A stretch of 64,000 nt of DNA. Source: Dehalobacter sp. DCA (GTDB taxonomy: Bacteria > Bacillota > Desulfitobacteriia > Desulfitobacteriales > Syntrophobotulaceae). Positions within the stretch are counted from its first letter, which is position 1. Each line of letters opens with the position of its first letter. The notes below the pieces were generated by a model. The model did no database searches, was not told the origin of the DNA, and saw only the letters and a program-made list of their open reading frames with translations. The stretch is taken from assembly GCF_000305775.1 (NCBI RefSeq), contig NC_018866.1, forward strand, positions 1,178,001-1,242,000, written 5' to 3'. Positions 24,988-32,833 of this stretch are shown piece by piece. The position numbers and the translations under genes are program-made.

Positions 24988-25638
24988 CTACCTTACGTCC
25001 ATTTCCTTAATCCAATTTTCACATATATGAAGTCCTTCGTAAGCGTCATTGGTAGTAGCATCTGCATTACCAATGCGGTAACATTTCTTATTTATTACAG
25101 CTCCACCCACAATTATCTTAAGTGAATCTCTATGTCCCGACTTCTCTATTGCTTTAATTGTTTCAAATATATAATTGATCGATGTAGTCAGCACACAGCT
25201 GATACCCACAATATGTGGTTTAAATGCTATAATTGCCTCCACATATTTTTCCGGCCTTACATCGACTCCTAAATCCATAACTTTAAAACCTTCTGCAGTC
25301 AACATTTCAATCATGATGTCCTTGCCAATATCATGGATATCTTCAGATACAGTCCCCATAAGGATTCGTCCTTTATATGTAGTGTATTTATTTGTATTGT
25401 ATGTTTTCATCTCGTCAATTGACAAGACCTCTTTCATTAACATCCCGGATACAATAAGATCTCCAATAAAGGATTCTCCCGCCTCGTATTTCTTGCCGAT
25501 TTCATATAATCCGTCCAGCATAGACTGATAGATTTCTTTCGGGGATACACCTTCATTAAGCATTTTCTTAACTTCGGCCTCAGCTTTATCAACATTCAGT
25601 TCGCTGACATATTCGACAAGATTATTTCTCAAAAACAT
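24988..25638 (-). CDS. Corrinoid methyl-carrier protein, upstream copy
   Basis: A 216-residue corrinoid protein: helical cap (residues about 1-95, with YEAGESFIGDLIVSGML) and a B12 domain with VSEDIHDIGKDIM (D-x-H-x-x-G near 111-116), GISCVLTTSINYIF and IIVGGAVINKKC. It departs from the usual GTVxGDIHDIG with GTVSEDIHDIG. The start is placed at ATG; GTG three bases earlier is part of the GGGGGGTG site and TTG six bases later has better spacing, so the first residues are uncertain. A perfect 22-base palindrome lies nine bases upstream. It forms a two-gene unit with GntR. Confidence 0.9.
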   Translation of the reverse strand: MFLRNNLVEYVSELNVDKAEAEVKKMLNEGVSPKEIYQSMLDGLYEIGKKYEAGESFIGDLIVSGMLMKEVLSIDEMKTYNTNKYTTYKGRILMGTVSEDIHDIGKDIMIEMLTAEGFKVMDLGVDVRPEKYVEAIIAFKPHIVGISCVLTTSINYIFETIKAIEKSGHRDSLKIIVGGAVINKKCYRIGNADATTNDAYEGLHICENWIKEMDVR

Positions 25639-25646
25639 CACCCCCC

Positions 25647-25668
25647 TACGTACATGTACATGTACGTA
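25647..25668. promoter_or_regulatory. Perfect 22-base palindrome, GntR operator
   Basis: Half-site TACGTACATGT followed by its exact reverse complement. It sits nine bases before the corrinoid gene start, overlapping where the transcript begins, so a bound dimer would block transcription. A similar site lies at 24152. Confidence 0.7.
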
Positions 25669-25706
25669 TATTTATTATACACACATACTGCTATTTTGCA
25701 TATGTT

Positions 25707-25955
25707 TTGCACACCCTCATAATTAATTATACCGAATTGATATATAAACGCCTTACAGTCACTAGACGAACTTTCCTAAGAAGGGAGCAGGCAAAATCTG
25801 AAATATTCTGGTATATTGAGGTCTACTACAAAAGAAAAAGGCTTCATGCCGGTAATGGATACAAAACTCCGGAGGAGTATATGATTCAATCTATGGTTTA
25901 TATTTCCACCCCTCAAGATGTTGTCATATATTCAGTGCAACTGTATAATCTATAA
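25707..25955 (+). pseudogene. C-terminal remnant of an IS3-family transposase
   Basis: The frame includes EIFWYIEVYYKRKRLHAGNG and YKTPEEY, the well-known end of IS3/IS150-type integrase domains (usual text NRKRLHSSLGYLSPEE). The catalytic DDE part is missing, and the first 25 codons look unrelated. It differs from the intact IS3 copies elsewhere in this window, so it is an older insertion. Confidence 0.7.
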
Positions 25956-25957
25956 TA

Positions 25958-25971
25958 CGAACACACGTTCT
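25958..25971. promoter_or_regulatory. LexA (SOS) box
   Basis: CGAACACACGTTCT fits the Gram-positive LexA consensus CGAAC-N4-GTTCG with one end mismatch. TATAAT lies at 25951-25956 just before it. It precedes the small gene and the Y-family polymerase gene, which is the expected SOS arrangement. Confidence 0.75.
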
Positions 25972-26001
25972 GTGTGAATCTGTTTTTTAGGCGGGATGCT
26001 T

Positions 26002-26262
26002 ATGAAAGTCGTAATGAAACCCATCGAAGTTATAGCCTCCTTCAAAATTGACGGAATGTCCACACCATTAAGGTTTAGAATCGATGAACATGATTCCCCT
26101 TCCATCATTACCGTTGAACAGGTCTGTTTCAGGTCCGAGGATAAATTGGCAGGCAATAAAATGATTACATTTCGCTGTCAGAGTACGATTAACGGATTAC
26201 TAAAAGTATTTGAATTGAAGTTTGAACCAGGTACCGGCAAATGGTTTTTGTTTAAGATTTAG
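26002..26262 (+). CDS. Small protein upstream of Y-family polymerase
   Basis: An 86-residue beta-rich protein (VIASFKIDGMSTPLRFRIDE, then VEQVCFRSEDKLAGNKMITF and FELKFEPGTGKWFLFKI). I cannot assign a family by name. It lies under the LexA box and 12 bases before the polymerase gene, so it is in the same SOS operon. The second ATG is chosen over 25996 because AGGCGGG lies seven bases before it. An accessory role in translesion synthesis is plausible by context only. Confidence 0.65.
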   Translation: MKVVMKPIEVIASFKIDGMSTPLRFRIDEHDSPSIITVEQVCFRSEDKLAGNKMITFRCQSTINGLLKVFELKFEPGTGKWFLFKI

Positions 26263-26274
26263 GAGTGACTTTTT

Positions 26275-27528
26275 TTGAGCAGGCGTATTATTTTTCATGT
26301 CGACGTGAATTCAGCCTATCTCTCATGGGAAGCAGTCCATCGGCTTCAGCATGGTGATCCTTTGGATTTACGAACTGTGCCTTCCGTTGTTGGCGGCAAT
26401 CAAGAAACACGGCATGGTATTATTTTAGCGAAATCGATTCCATCCAAAAACTATGGCATCGTTACAGGCGAATCTCTCTTTGCAGCAAAACTAAAATGTC
26501 CGAACCTGATCATTGTCCCGCCTAATTATTATCTTTATATGCAATGCAGTTCCGCTTTTGGCGATATATTACGGGAATACTCCCCACTAGTTGAGCAATA
26601 CTCGATAGATGAATACTTTCTGGATTATATCGGAATGGAGAAAGTGCTTGGTGATCCGATTGCCGCTGCTTACCACCTAAAAGATCAGATCAGGGAGCAA
26701 TTAGGCTTCACCGTCAATGTCGGAATCTCCAGCAATAAACTTCTGGCTAAAATGGGATCGGAGCTAAAAAAACCCGACAGGGTTCATACACTATTCCCTG
26801 AGGAAATGCCTGTTAAAATGTGGCCGCTTCCGGTGGCAGAACTTTTTGGTGTCGGCAGGGCAACCGCACCAAAATTAAATGACCGAGGAATCTATACGAT
26901 TGGGGATCTGGCTAATGCCGATCCCAATCAACTAAAGCTTTTTCTCAAAAGTTTTGGCTTTCTGATCTGGAATTTCGCCAATGGCCGAGACGAATCCTTT
27001 GTCAAGATCAATCGGAGGCCGATAATCAAAGGTATCGGCAATTCGACGACGATTGCTTTCGATGTAACAGATACACCAACAGCGCATCTTGTCTTACTCT
27101 CTTTGGTTGAAAGTGTTGCCGCCAGATTGCGTCAGGCAGACTATTTAGCTCAGCTTGTCTCTGTTTCTATCCGAACCAATGACCTTTATTCTTACTCCCA
27201 CCAACGGAAATTGTATACCCCTACCGATTCCACGAATAAGATCCATAAAATTGCCTGTGACTTATTCGACGAAATCTGGAAAAATGAGCCCATCAGGCAC
27301 CTCGGGGTCCGGGTATCTGAACTGTGCACCAACAGCTTTATTCAACCGAGTTTATTTGAACAGGATATAGAAAAACAGCGTGCCATGGATCACGCTGTCG
27401 ATGAGATTCGTAGTCGATTTGGTCTGAGATCCGTTATGAGAGCTTCTTTCCTCCATAGCGGGCTGAGTGCCATATCCGGCGGAACGGTTACTGACGAGGA
27501 ATATCCCATGATGTCCAGCTTATTATGA
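26275..27528 (+). CDS. dinB: Y-family DNA polymerase (DinB/UmuC type)
   Basis: A 417-residue translesion polymerase. Seen: IFHVDVNSAYLSWEA with the first catalytic Asp (near residue 9), a Y-family steric/dNTP block AKSIPSKNYGIVTGE, the second catalytic pair in YSIDEYFLDY (near 107-116), and the helix-hairpin-helix LFGVGRATAPKLNDRGIYTI (about 198-217). The C-terminal little-finger domain follows (about 245-370). It starts with TTG after AGGAGTGAC. The N-terminal region has an added segment (TVPSVVGGNQETRHGIILA) typical of the Firmicutes UmuC-like group. It copies damaged DNA and is expected to be SOS induced. Confidence 0.92.
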   Translation: MSRRIIFHVDVNSAYLSWEAVHRLQHGDPLDLRTVPSVVGGNQETRHGIILAKSIPSKNYGIVTGESLFAAKLKCPNLIIVPPNYYLYMQCSSAFGDILREYSPLVEQYSIDEYFLDYIGMEKVLGDPIAAAYHLKDQIREQLGFTVNVGISSNKLLAKMGSELKKPDRVHTLFPEEMPVKMWPLPVAELFGVGRATAPKLNDRGIYTIGDLANADPNQLKLFLKSFGFLIWNFANGRDESFVKINRRPIIKGIGNSTTIAFDVTDTPTAHLVLLSLVESVAARLRQADYLAQLVSVSIRTNDLYSYSHQRKLYTPTDSTNKIHKIACDLFDEIWKNEPIRHLGVRVSELCTNSFIQPSLFEQDIEKQRAMDHAVDEIRSRFGLRSVMRASFLHSGLSAISGGTVTDEEYPMMSSLL

Positions 27529-27532
27529 TTAT

Positions 27533-28216
27533 CTAGCAGAATAGTACTGCTTGTTTATTTATCGGCTGAATGCATTCGTTTAAATCATATTTAGGTGAAT
27601 CTACTTTTGGGGATACTTCATAATGATTCATTTGCTTGGCATTATACGGGATCAATAGCGATTTAAGCAAAATCGGATCACTTAGCGTTGGGTCAAGCCA
27701 AATTTCTTCTTTTTCTTTATCCAGGATAACCGGCATCCGGTCATGAATGGATGCCATTAACGCATTGGCTTCCGTAGTAATAATGGAACAGCTGTCGATT
27801 GTTTTTCCGTCTAGACTCGTCCAAGAATCCCATATTCCAGCAAAGCCAAATACGTTCCTGTCTTTAAGCGTAAAACGATATGGAATCTTACTTTTCCCTT
27901 CTCGCTTCCATTCATAGAAACCATCAGCCAGAACCAGGCACCGTTTTGTTTGAAAACTATTTTTAAAGCTTGGTTTTGTATCAACCGTTTCTGCTCTGGC
28001 ATTTATCATTTTGCTGCCACTGGATGGATCTTTAGCCCAGAAAGGAACAAGCCCCCATTGAAACAGTTTTACATGGTTCATTCCGTCATTGGTCATGGCG
28101 AGAATCGGTTGCATCGGTGCAATGTTGTAACGCGGTTTCCAATCAATTTCGTCAGTAATTTTCAGGATTTCTGCAACTTCTTGAAATGTTAACGTCAAGG
28201 TGAATCTGCCGCACAT
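27533..28216 (-). CDS. SRAP-domain protein (HMCES/YedK type)
   Basis: A 227-residue SRAP protein. These proteins form a thiazolidine cross-link to abasic sites in single-stranded DNA through Cys2. Seen: MCGRF at the start, so Cys2 becomes N-terminal; YNIAPMQ (residues about 35-41); WGLVPFWAKD; INARAETVDTKPSF (with the Asn/Arg/Glu core); CLVLADGFYEWKR; and a late His in SIHDRMPVIL. The start is placed at this ATG because Cys2 must be exposed and GGAGTG precedes it; the longer frame to 28309 has no basis. It is convergent with the Y-family polymerase, making a DNA-damage pair. Confidence 0.93.
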   Translation of the reverse strand: MCGRFTLTLTFQEVAEILKITDEIDWKPRYNIAPMQPILAMTNDGMNHVKLFQWGLVPFWAKDPSSGSKMINARAETVDTKPSFKNSFQTKRCLVLADGFYEWKREGKSKIPYRFTLKDRNVFGFAGIWDSWTSLDGKTIDSCSIITTEANALMASIHDRMPVILDKEKEEIWLDPTLSDPILLKSLLIPYNAKQMNHYEVSPKVDSPKYDLNECIQPINKQAVLFC

Positions 28217-28371
28217 AACGCATTCACTCCGTCTGTTTGATCTGTTTTCATTTCTTATCAAAAATAATATTTCATAACTCCAATGTATGTCATCTATAAA
28301 ATGCCTCAAAAAACCAGGTCAAAAAACGCACTTTTTTACCCTAATTTTTGCCCATTTTTTGTTCCAAACCA

Positions 28372-28545
28372 CTACATCTTGTGGTCTAAGTTCCTTATCT
28401 TTCCTTCATTTTCATGCATATGCCATACGAATTCGCCTTTAAGCTTTACAAGCTTGACATATGACTCATTGATGTCACCAACAATTTTGGGACTCCAGTA
28501 CTCACTGAAAGTATTCAGCTTTTCATTAATATTTATTTTTTTCAT
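28372..28545 (-). pseudogene. Truncated cupin protein
   Basis: A 57-codon frame starting after a strong GGAGGTAAATTAAA site: INEKLNTFSEYWSPKIVGD, then KLVKLKGEFVWHMHENE, the first part of a small single-domain cupin with its HxH metal ligands. After HENE the text stops resembling the family and ends. So the second cupin motif is missing. The remainder of the 28310-28720 region shows nothing else recognisable. Confidence 0.6.
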
Positions 28546-28721
28546 TTTAATTTACCTCCAAGTTCAGCATTAATGATATTCTCTAACTATTTTTTCTGCA
28601 ACAGGACTACAACTTCTGTATGCCTTGAGGATACAAAAAAGATGCCGCATCCCTCTGGAACCCCCTTGGCGGCATGGTATATTTGGTGTGATTAATTCCC
28701 CCAAGCCATAGAGCAGATGAT

Positions 28722-29138
28722 TTGGAGCAAGTAACCAATAACAGTTCTCCACTGGAAAAAATTAATCTATTTATGTCGCTGTTCAGAGGTAGGGATGATG
28801 TATATGCAAGGAAATGGCAGAACAAAGAGGGTAAATTCGGATATTCGCCTGTTTGCCTGAATGAGTGGGCTAAAGAGGTTTGCAATAAACCTAAGACTAA
28901 ATGTTCAGGTTGCATGAATAAGGATTACGCAATCTTTGATTTAGCAGCTATCGATAAACAGCTAAATCACATGCTCAATATCCTGTCCTCCGGCATTAAT
29001 AATGGGGCTAAGATCACAATAGTCACAAGGCCGGAAACGGATTATAAGGAAAAGGATAAGTCTGCTTTTTTAGATATGCTTAATTCCATACGATTAGCAG
29101 GTGCAAATCTTATTTTCAAACCAAATATACACGGATGA
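28722..29138 (+). pseudogene. Internally deleted TOTE-type conflict protein (primase/PLD remnant)
   Basis: The first 70 residues (SSPLEKINLFMSLFRGRDDV, then KWQNKEGKFGYSPVCLNEW and CSGCMNKDY) match the start of the primase domain found in TOTE conflict proteins. From about residue 80 (LNILSSGINNGAKITIVTRP, then LNSIRLAGANLIFKPNIH) it matches the PLD-nuclease-like end of the same large proteins. Over 500 residues of primase and helicase appear to be deleted in frame. It then stops. No ribosome site is obvious. It is a leftover of a defence or mobile-element conflict gene. Confidence 0.6.
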
Positions 29139-29242
29139 ACCGGTTAATTAATAATTTATTGGATATGGCTCGTGTCGACAGCGGAGTTTTACAGCTCAAC
29201 CAAGAAGAGTGTGACATCTCGGATATATTGGTGTGGCGGTGA
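29135..29242 (+). pseudogene. Fragment of a KdpD-like sensor kinase
   Basis: A 35-codon frame overlapping the end of the previous remnant: MNRLINNLLDMARVDSGVLQ then LNQEECDISDIL. This is the helix just after the phosphorylated His of KdpD-type kinases. Nothing before or after continues the gene. Confidence 0.55.
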
Positions 29243-29764
29243 ATGAGGTTGATCCTTTTCAGATGAGAAAGATCAACTTCAATTTTGAATGCACATTAGG
29301 CTGCCTTTTCATAACAATAGGGAATTACTATATTCTCCACTTCTATGTCTCCGTCTTTTTTGGTTATTATAGAATATCTGGCATGTGGGCTGCCAGACTC
29401 CATAGAATGCTTATATGGTATGTCATCTTCGTAAGCTTGTAATCCAACACTTCCTGGATTAATAATCATCTTTCCGGAAGATACATACACCGTTCTTGAT
29501 ATATGACTATGTCCACAAAGTATAATTTGCTGATTTATATTCTTCAGGTCCTTTATCAATTCGATTTCAGGTCGCAAACTTATATTATTTTGAGTAATAT
29601 TTTCAAGTAAGTATTTATCATCGACTTCAGGTGTACCATGACAGAGGAAATAATTATCTTGAAATACACATGTACTACTTAATGATTTGAATAGGCTACA
29701 CTAAACTGGACAGTTTTCTTAAGGTCTTGTAAATTAAAAGTAATAATCAAAGGAGCAAAAGACA

Positions 29765-30049
29765 ATGACCAAAAGAGAACGAAGATCTTTTACCGATGAA
29801 TTCAAGAATCAAATGGTTCAGTTATATCTGAACGGCAAACCGAGAGCCGAAATTCTGAAGGAATATGATATAGGTGGTTCAACCTTTGACAGATGGACGA
29901 AACACCATGAGAAAACAGGTTCATTTCGTGAAAAAGATAATCTTAGTGATGAACAGAAAGAACTCATAAAACTTCGCAAAGAAAACCAGCGCTTGTTGAT
30001 GGAAAATGATATTTTAAAGCAAGCCGCGCTGATCATGGGACGAAAGTAG
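29765..30049 (+). CDS. IS3-family transposase OrfA (copy 1)
   Basis: A 94-residue helix-turn-helix protein (RRSFTDEFKNQMVQLYLNGK, then EYDIGGSTFDRWTK) with a C-terminal leucine-zipper-like helix (IKLRKENQRLLMENDILKQA). It binds IS ends. The OrfB frame lies at -1 relative to it; the end of orfA has a CGAAAG stretch that fits -1 frameshifting to make the full OrfAB transposase. Confidence 0.93.
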   Translation: MTKRERRSFTDEFKNQMVQLYLNGKPRAEILKEYDIGGSTFDRWTKHHEKTGSFREKDNLSDEQKELIKLRKENQRLLMENDILKQAALIMGRK

Positions 30050-30051
30050 AC

Positions 30052-30885
30052 GTGATAAGGCAAAATGCCCACAAATACTCGGTATCAGCAATGTGTAAAG
30101 TCCTACAAGTGAATCGCAGTAGTTATTACTACAAATCAACCTATCAGGAAGTTGAAGACGATGTTGAGCAGCACGTTATCGAGATTTTTGAATCAAATCA
30201 ACGGGTCTATGGTACCAGAAAGATTAAGATTGAGCTTCAAAAGAAGAATTTAACAGTCTCTCGTCGCCGAATCGGTCGATTGATGAAGAAAAATGGCTTA
30301 GTTTCAACATACACAGTAGCTCAATATAAGCCATTCAAAACCAAATGCAACGAAGCTGAAATCAAGAATGAATTGAATCGGGAATTTGAAAAAGCGGTGC
30401 CATTGGAGACCGTTGTTAGCGACCTGACATATGTTCGAGTAGGAACCAAATGGCATTATATCTGCCTTCTCGTTGATTTATTTAATCGGGAGATAATTGG
30501 ACAGAGCTGTGGCAAAGCGAAAGACGCTGCCCTGGTATATCGGGCTTTTGCTAGCGTGAAGTCCAATCTACATAATATTAGGATGTTTCATACAGACCGT
30601 GGCAGCGAGTTTAAAAACCAGCTAATTGATGAAGTAATTTCAACCTTTAATATTCAGCGTTCTTTGAGTATGAAGGGCTGTCCTTATGATAACGCCGTAT
30701 CCGAGGCTACCTTCAAACTAGTTAAGACAGAGCTTGTGAAAAACCGACGCTTTGTATCACTGGAACACCTAGAGAATGAATTGAAGTCTTATATTAAGTG
30801 GTTCAATGAAAAGCGAATTCATTCAACACTAGGCTACCTTAGTCCTCTGGAGTATAAAACCATTTACCTTAACAAATCTGTCTAG
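30052..30885 (+). CDS. IS3-family transposase OrfB (copy 1)
   Basis: A 277-residue DDE integrase. N-terminal HTH_21 part (residues about 40-95, VYGTRKIKIELQKKNLTVSR), then the catalytic core with first Asp in VVSDLTYVRV, second in MFHTDRGSEF, and Glu in NAVSEATFKLVKTE. The end NEKRIHSTLGYLSPLEYK is typical. It is probably made mainly as an OrfAB fusion. It differs from the second copy at one residue (TELVKN against TEFVKN). Confidence 0.95.
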   Translation: MIRQNAHKYSVSAMCKVLQVNRSSYYYKSTYQEVEDDVEQHVIEIFESNQRVYGTRKIKIELQKKNLTVSRRRIGRLMKKNGLVSTYTVAQYKPFKTKCNEAEIKNELNREFEKAVPLETVVSDLTYVRVGTKWHYICLLVDLFNREIIGQSCGKAKDAALVYRAFASVKSNLHNIRMFHTDRGSEFKNQLIDEVISTFNIQRSLSMKGCPYDNAVSEATFKLVKTELVKNRRFVSLEHLENELKSYIKWFNEKRIHSTLGYLSPLEYKTIYLNKSV

Positions 30886-31260
30886 TTTACTGTTGACAAT
30901 CCAATTTTATCCATTCCACCGATTGGGCATCTAGATCTTCCAACACATATCTCATAGTCTGATGTATATTAGTTTCGCCTATGGATTCCAATATAATTCT
31001 ATCCTGATTACCTGATATACTTATTATTTTTTCACACATGAGTATTTTTGCTGTACTGTAAGGCTCTATAGGTCCATATAAGGAATCCCCTAAATTTACG
31101 ATACAATCTATACCTCGTCTTCTTATATCTTGCAGCACCGACTCTAAAGCCCATACATTCCCATGAATATCTGAAATTACCGCAACTGCAATGCTCATAT
31201 CATTTTCCTCCAGGCGATTATTCAATATTACTTCAGTAAACAGTTCCTAAATAAAACAAG

Positions 31261-31932
31261 TTATTTATTTTTAATTTTTTGCGCTAATTCTTTCAGATCA
31301 GAATCAGTATAATCAGGTTTTATCCCAAATCGATCAAATGGTTTATTAAGCCTGTTAATCCACCCTGCTATAAATCCATATGATTTAGAACCGGCTACGT
31401 CCCAGTCATTTGATGAAACGAAAAAAATTTCTTCTTTATTGAAACCTAATCTTTGAGCAGCCAAACGATATGCATCAGGTTCAGGTTTATAAACTTTAAA
31501 AGCATCAACACTTATAATGTCATCCAAATACTTGTTTAAAGTTGTATTCTTTGCTAATTCATTAAGCATCCATATATTTCCGTTTGATAAAATAGCCAGC
31601 TTTCGAGGTCGAAAAATATCCAACGCTTCTATCACTTCAGGATAGGGGCTTAAGTATAAATATTCATTTAAAATTTTTTCTAACAATTCTTCATCATATC
31701 GTAACTCAAGTTCTTCTAATGTATAAATAAGTGCATCTTTTGTTATTGACCAGAAATCTGTATATTTATCCATCAAAGATTTTATCCATACATAATCCAG
31801 TTGCTTTTGTCTCCAAATTTGACTAATCTGCTTACCTTTAGTCGGATATATTTCTTCGCACTTTTTCATAACCGAATGCACATCGTATAAAGTACCATAT
31901 GCATCAAATAGAATTGCCTTAATTATAACCAA
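31261..31932 (-). CDS. Haloacid dehalogenase type II-like HAD hydrolase
   Basis: A 223-residue HAD protein. Seen: nucleophile motif ILFDAYGTLYD (Asp near residue 9), LAILSNGNIWML (motif II, Ser-Asn), the Lys motif FKVYKPEPDAY, and motif III/IV VSSNDWDVAGSKSYGF. The DAYGTL and SSNDWDVAGSKSYG texts match L-2-haloacid dehalogenases, which hydrolyse C-halogen bonds in the cytosol, better than general phosphatases. It is next to the broken metallophosphoesterase and divergent from a LysR gene. A link with organohalide use is attractive but not shown; a phosphatase role is still possible. Confidence 0.82.
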   Translation of the reverse strand: MVIIKAILFDAYGTLYDVHSVMKKCEEIYPTKGKQISQIWRQKQLDYVWIKSLMDKYTDFWSITKDALIYTLEELELRYDEELLEKILNEYLYLSPYPEVIEALDIFRPRKLAILSNGNIWMLNELAKNTTLNKYLDDIISVDAFKVYKPEPDAYRLAAQRLGFNKEEIFFVSSNDWDVAGSKSYGFIAGWINRLNKPFDRFGIKPDYTDSDLKELAQKIKNK

Positions 31933-32017
31933 TCACTCCTTTTGATTTACTCATTTTCTGTTTTTAGTATATCACGCAAACTAATATTATTAAATTTGAT
32001 AGTTTCAATATATTCTA

Positions 32018-32042
32018 TTATAATTTATAATACGAATTATAA
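32018..32042. promoter_or_regulatory. Candidate LysR-type binding site
   Basis: Perfect inverted arms TTATAATT and AATTATAA separated by nine bases, just before the LysR start at 32057 and within the divergent region with the HAD gene. It has the T-N11-A layout used by LysR regulators, though AT-rich DNA makes chance possible. Confidence 0.4.
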
Positions 32043-32056
32043 AGGAGTGATGAACT

Positions 32057-32833
32057 ATGGAAATAAAACAATTAAAAACATTTTCCGCAGTAGCAAAAAC
32101 AGGAAGCTTCAGCAATGCTTCTGAACTTCTTGGATATGCACAGCCAACTGTTACTACTCATATTAAGCTATTAGAAGATGAGCTTAAATTAAAACTATTT
32201 GAAAGACTTGGGCATAAAATCAAACTTACTGAAGAAGGAAAGCAATTACTCTATTATGCCGAAAATATAATAAAGTTTTCGTCTGAAGCTTTATCTTCTT
32301 TTTCCGAAAAAAATACAAAAATTGGTAAAATCACAATCGGGGCAAACGAATCCTTTAGCGTTGTACGTCTACCTATTATATTAAAAAATTTCATTCAAAA
32401 ATACCCCAATGCTGAAGTAAATTTAAAATTTGGATCAGTAAAAGAAATTTATGAAGCATTGCATAACAACGAAGCTGATATTGCTTTTTTCCTGACACGC
32501 GAAGTAAGTTACTCAGACCTTGTTGTTGAGACATTGATTGAAGAAGATATTGTTGCGGTTGTTCCTCCCAACCACCCTCTAACTTTGAAATCTTCAGTTA
32601 GTATTCTTGATTTTGAAAATCAAGATTTAATCATTACACAAGAAAACTGTACTTATCGGGCAATGATTCAGGAATTATTAAGTGAAAGAAATATTCATCC
32701 CCACTCTATAATAGGAATAAATAATATTTATGCTATAAAACAGCTTGTAATGAGTGGTCTTGGAATTGCTATTTTACCGCGTATTTCAGTAGAACAGGAA
32801 ATTGCCCAAAAGCTTCTGGATACAGCCCTTTGA
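32057..32833 (+). CDS. LysR-family regulator, probably C-terminally truncated
   Basis: A 258-residue LysR protein. Winged helix at residues about 1-60 (KQLKTFSAVAKTGSFSNASE, QPTVTTHIKLLEDEL), then the ligand domain with KITIGANESF, EADIAFFLT, and MSGLGIAILPRISVEQEI. LysR proteins are usually near 290-300 residues, and here the text ends about 30-40 residues early, right where it overlaps the end of the convergent methyltransferase by 65 bases. AAGGAGTGATGAACT precedes the ATG. It likely once controlled the divergent HAD gene. Whether the truncated form folds is uncertain. Confidence 0.8.
   Translation: MEIKQLKTFSAVAKTGSFSNASELLGYAQPTVTTHIKLLEDELKLKLFERLGHKIKLTEEGKQLLYYAENIIKFSSEALSSFSEKNTKIGKITIGANESFSVVRLPIILKNFIQKYPNAEVNLKFGSVKEIYEALHNNEADIAFFLTREVSYSDLVVETLIEEDIVAVVPPNHPLTLKSSVSILDFENQDLIITQENCTYRAMIQELLSERNIHPHSIIGINNIYAIKQLVMSGLGIAILPRISVEQEIAQKLLDTAL

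Larger units (their letters stand above)
29688..30903 (+). mobile_element. IS3-family insertion sequence, copy 1 (1216 bp)
   Basis: Ends begin TG and end CA, with imperfect inverted repeats (left TGAATAGGCTACACTAAACT, right end reversed TGGATTGTCAACAGTAAACT). A three-base target repeat, ATT, flanks it at 29685-29687 and 30904-30906. It carries overlapping-frame orfA and orfB. An equal-length copy in reverse orientation lies at 57147-58362. Confidence 0.93.
29296..31198 (-). pseudogene. Metallophosphoesterase gene split by an IS3-family element
   Basis: The N-terminal part (30904-31198) has the metal motifs ISDIHGN (residues about 8-14), NLGDSLYG and ISGNQD; the C-terminal part (29296-29684) has FLCHGTPE, ILCGHSH and IINPGSVG, the remaining ligands of a YfcE-like calcineurin-type phosphoesterase. 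Between them lies the 1216-base IS. Removing the IS and one copy of the three-base ATT repeat joins the halves in frame as VEWIKSLSS. So the gene was intact until a recent insertion. GGAGGAAAATGAT precedes the ATG. Confidence 0.85.

Noticed and set aside
31261-31932. Treating the HAD protein as part of the respiratory dehalogenation system
   Set aside because: Haloacid dehalogenases are cytosolic hydrolases unrelated to RdhA, and it has no rdh neighbour in an operon, so no link is claimed.
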